DNA of 64,000 nucleotides from Watersipora subatra (taxonomy: Eukaryota > Bryozoa > Gymnolaemata > Cheilostomatida > Watersiporidae), in the NCBI RefSeq assembly GCF_963576615.1, contig NC_088714.1, positions 42,192,072 through 42,256,071 of the forward strand, given 5' to 3'. A program made the translations under genes and the position numbers. The notes beneath the pieces are model-generated. The model was not told where the DNA came from. It worked only from the letters and a program-made list of their open reading frames with translations, and ran no database searches. Positions 63,060 through 64,000 of this stretch are shown piece after piece. The number at the start of each line of letters is the position of its first letter. Positions within the stretch are counted from its first letter, which is position 1.

Positions 63060-64000
63060 TAGAGTCATATCTCTACATACGAGTGCCCCAACATACAAGA
63101 AACTCGACATACGAGTAGAATTTTAAGCAAGTTTTTTTCTTGAGATGCAAGTAATCTTTGAGATTCGATTAGCCGGTTCTCGATAGCCACTATATGGCCA
63201 AGTATACGAGAAGCCTTTCCCGAGAACAGCATCGCTCCGTCTTTCTCCTCGAATCCATTTTTAAAATTTTTTTAAAAGGTTGGCTCAGTTGAGGCAAAAC
63301 GTGATTAACCAGAAACAGATGCTAAAAACAAGACGAAAAATTAAGTTTTTGTAAAAGATTAAAACTTATTTTCAAGTGTGTGTTTAGTAAGCTAAAGTCA
63401 TTTAAGTTAAATTCAGAGTTTCTATTATGTAGGATTACAAAAGTTTAGTGTACTGAACGCGTTTCTCTCTAGTCTCTTTCAGACAGCTGTTATCCACAAC
63501 ATCTGTCTCGACGGTAAAAACTCCATAAAGTAGTGTACATAGTGACAGTGACATACTGTGGTGGATCGTATCCACCTACAAACCAAGCCACAGCCGAGCC
63601 AAGCCGAGTCCAGCCTAATCAAGTGGAACAAGAGACGGGGCCTACCCGCTATATAAGCCTGAAAATTTGTGTTAGAGAGCAGAGCTGTTTTGTTTGGGCC
63701 TGTTCATTGCATGTGCTTGATTACCCTTGTACTCTTATGAACGAAGCAGGAATACATGTATAAACTTATGCATCGAGTCTTATACTGGTGGGGTAAGTAA
63801 GGGTAGCACAAAACCTTTACAATACTACATTGTTACTTTTTTTATTGCATGTACTAAATTACAACAATTAAAAACACATTTTTTCTCCATAATATTCAGT
63901 TTAGGCTTTTTTTTCTTAGTATGCTAACAGATTAATTTGTACTTGGATATTTTATATAGGAAATAGTGCCTTGAGATGAGAGTAAATTGACATAAGAGTT
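63060..64000. mobile_element. DNA-transposon-like (MITE-like) element, copy 2, with insertion
   Basis: Matches 17520-18140 at both its left part (GTCATATCTCTACATACGAG) and right part (AACAATTAAAAACAC onward). About 240 bases at 63555-63790 are absent from the other copy, with a TATATAAG at 63650. It runs off the right edge. Confidence 0.55.

Overview
The window looks like invertebrate metazoan nuclear DNA. It is AT-rich, the genes have many short exons with GT-AG introns, and nearly every long intron carries its own minisatellite family. Dispersed repeats with tRNA-like promoters and non-LTR retroelement fragments fill the rest. The proteins are typical bilaterian ones; a lophotrochozoan host is plausible, but the sequence alone does not name the organism. 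No prokaryotic operon, CRISPR array or rRNA was seen.

Three genes can be assembled from splice sites, intron phase and family knowledge. (1) 1218-24861, + strand: protein O-mannosyltransferase 1 (POMT1), 18 coding exons, phase-consistent, 779 codons. (2) 33115-57009, + strand: a CELF/Bruno-like RNA-binding protein of the CELF3/4/5/6 class, 11 coding exons, 491 codons, three RRMs. A TATA promoter lies at 32951. A second TATA promoter with a phase-compatible first exon lies at 49762-49957 and would give a form without RRM1. (3) 61891-59714, - strand: the 3' half of a thioredoxin-fold, single-pass ER membrane protein ending in a KKXX signal; its 5' exons lie beyond the right edge. A short open stretch at 1-126 may be the last exon of a gene coming in from the left.

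Layout: 1-1215, upstream gene tail and POMT1 5' region; 1216-24861, POMT1, with arrays in introns 3, 5-7, 9, 12, 13, 15 and 17 and mobile elements in introns 1 and 14; 24862-32950, intergenic, with mobile elements and several arrays; 32951-57009, CELF, with a 2.1 kb array in intron 2 and most mobile elements in introns 3 and 4; 57010-59713, CELF 3' flank and a 37-bp array; 59714-61891, thioredoxin-like gene; 62000-64000, repeats.

The most striking pattern is that several POMT1 minisatellites have units containing a real splice junction. The 51-bp array holds the exon 6 acceptor plus coding sequence in frame, the 65-bp array holds the exon 7 acceptor, and the 39-bp array holds the exon 13 donor. 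Here tandem duplication seems to start at exon boundaries and leaves rows of potential splice sites beside the working one.
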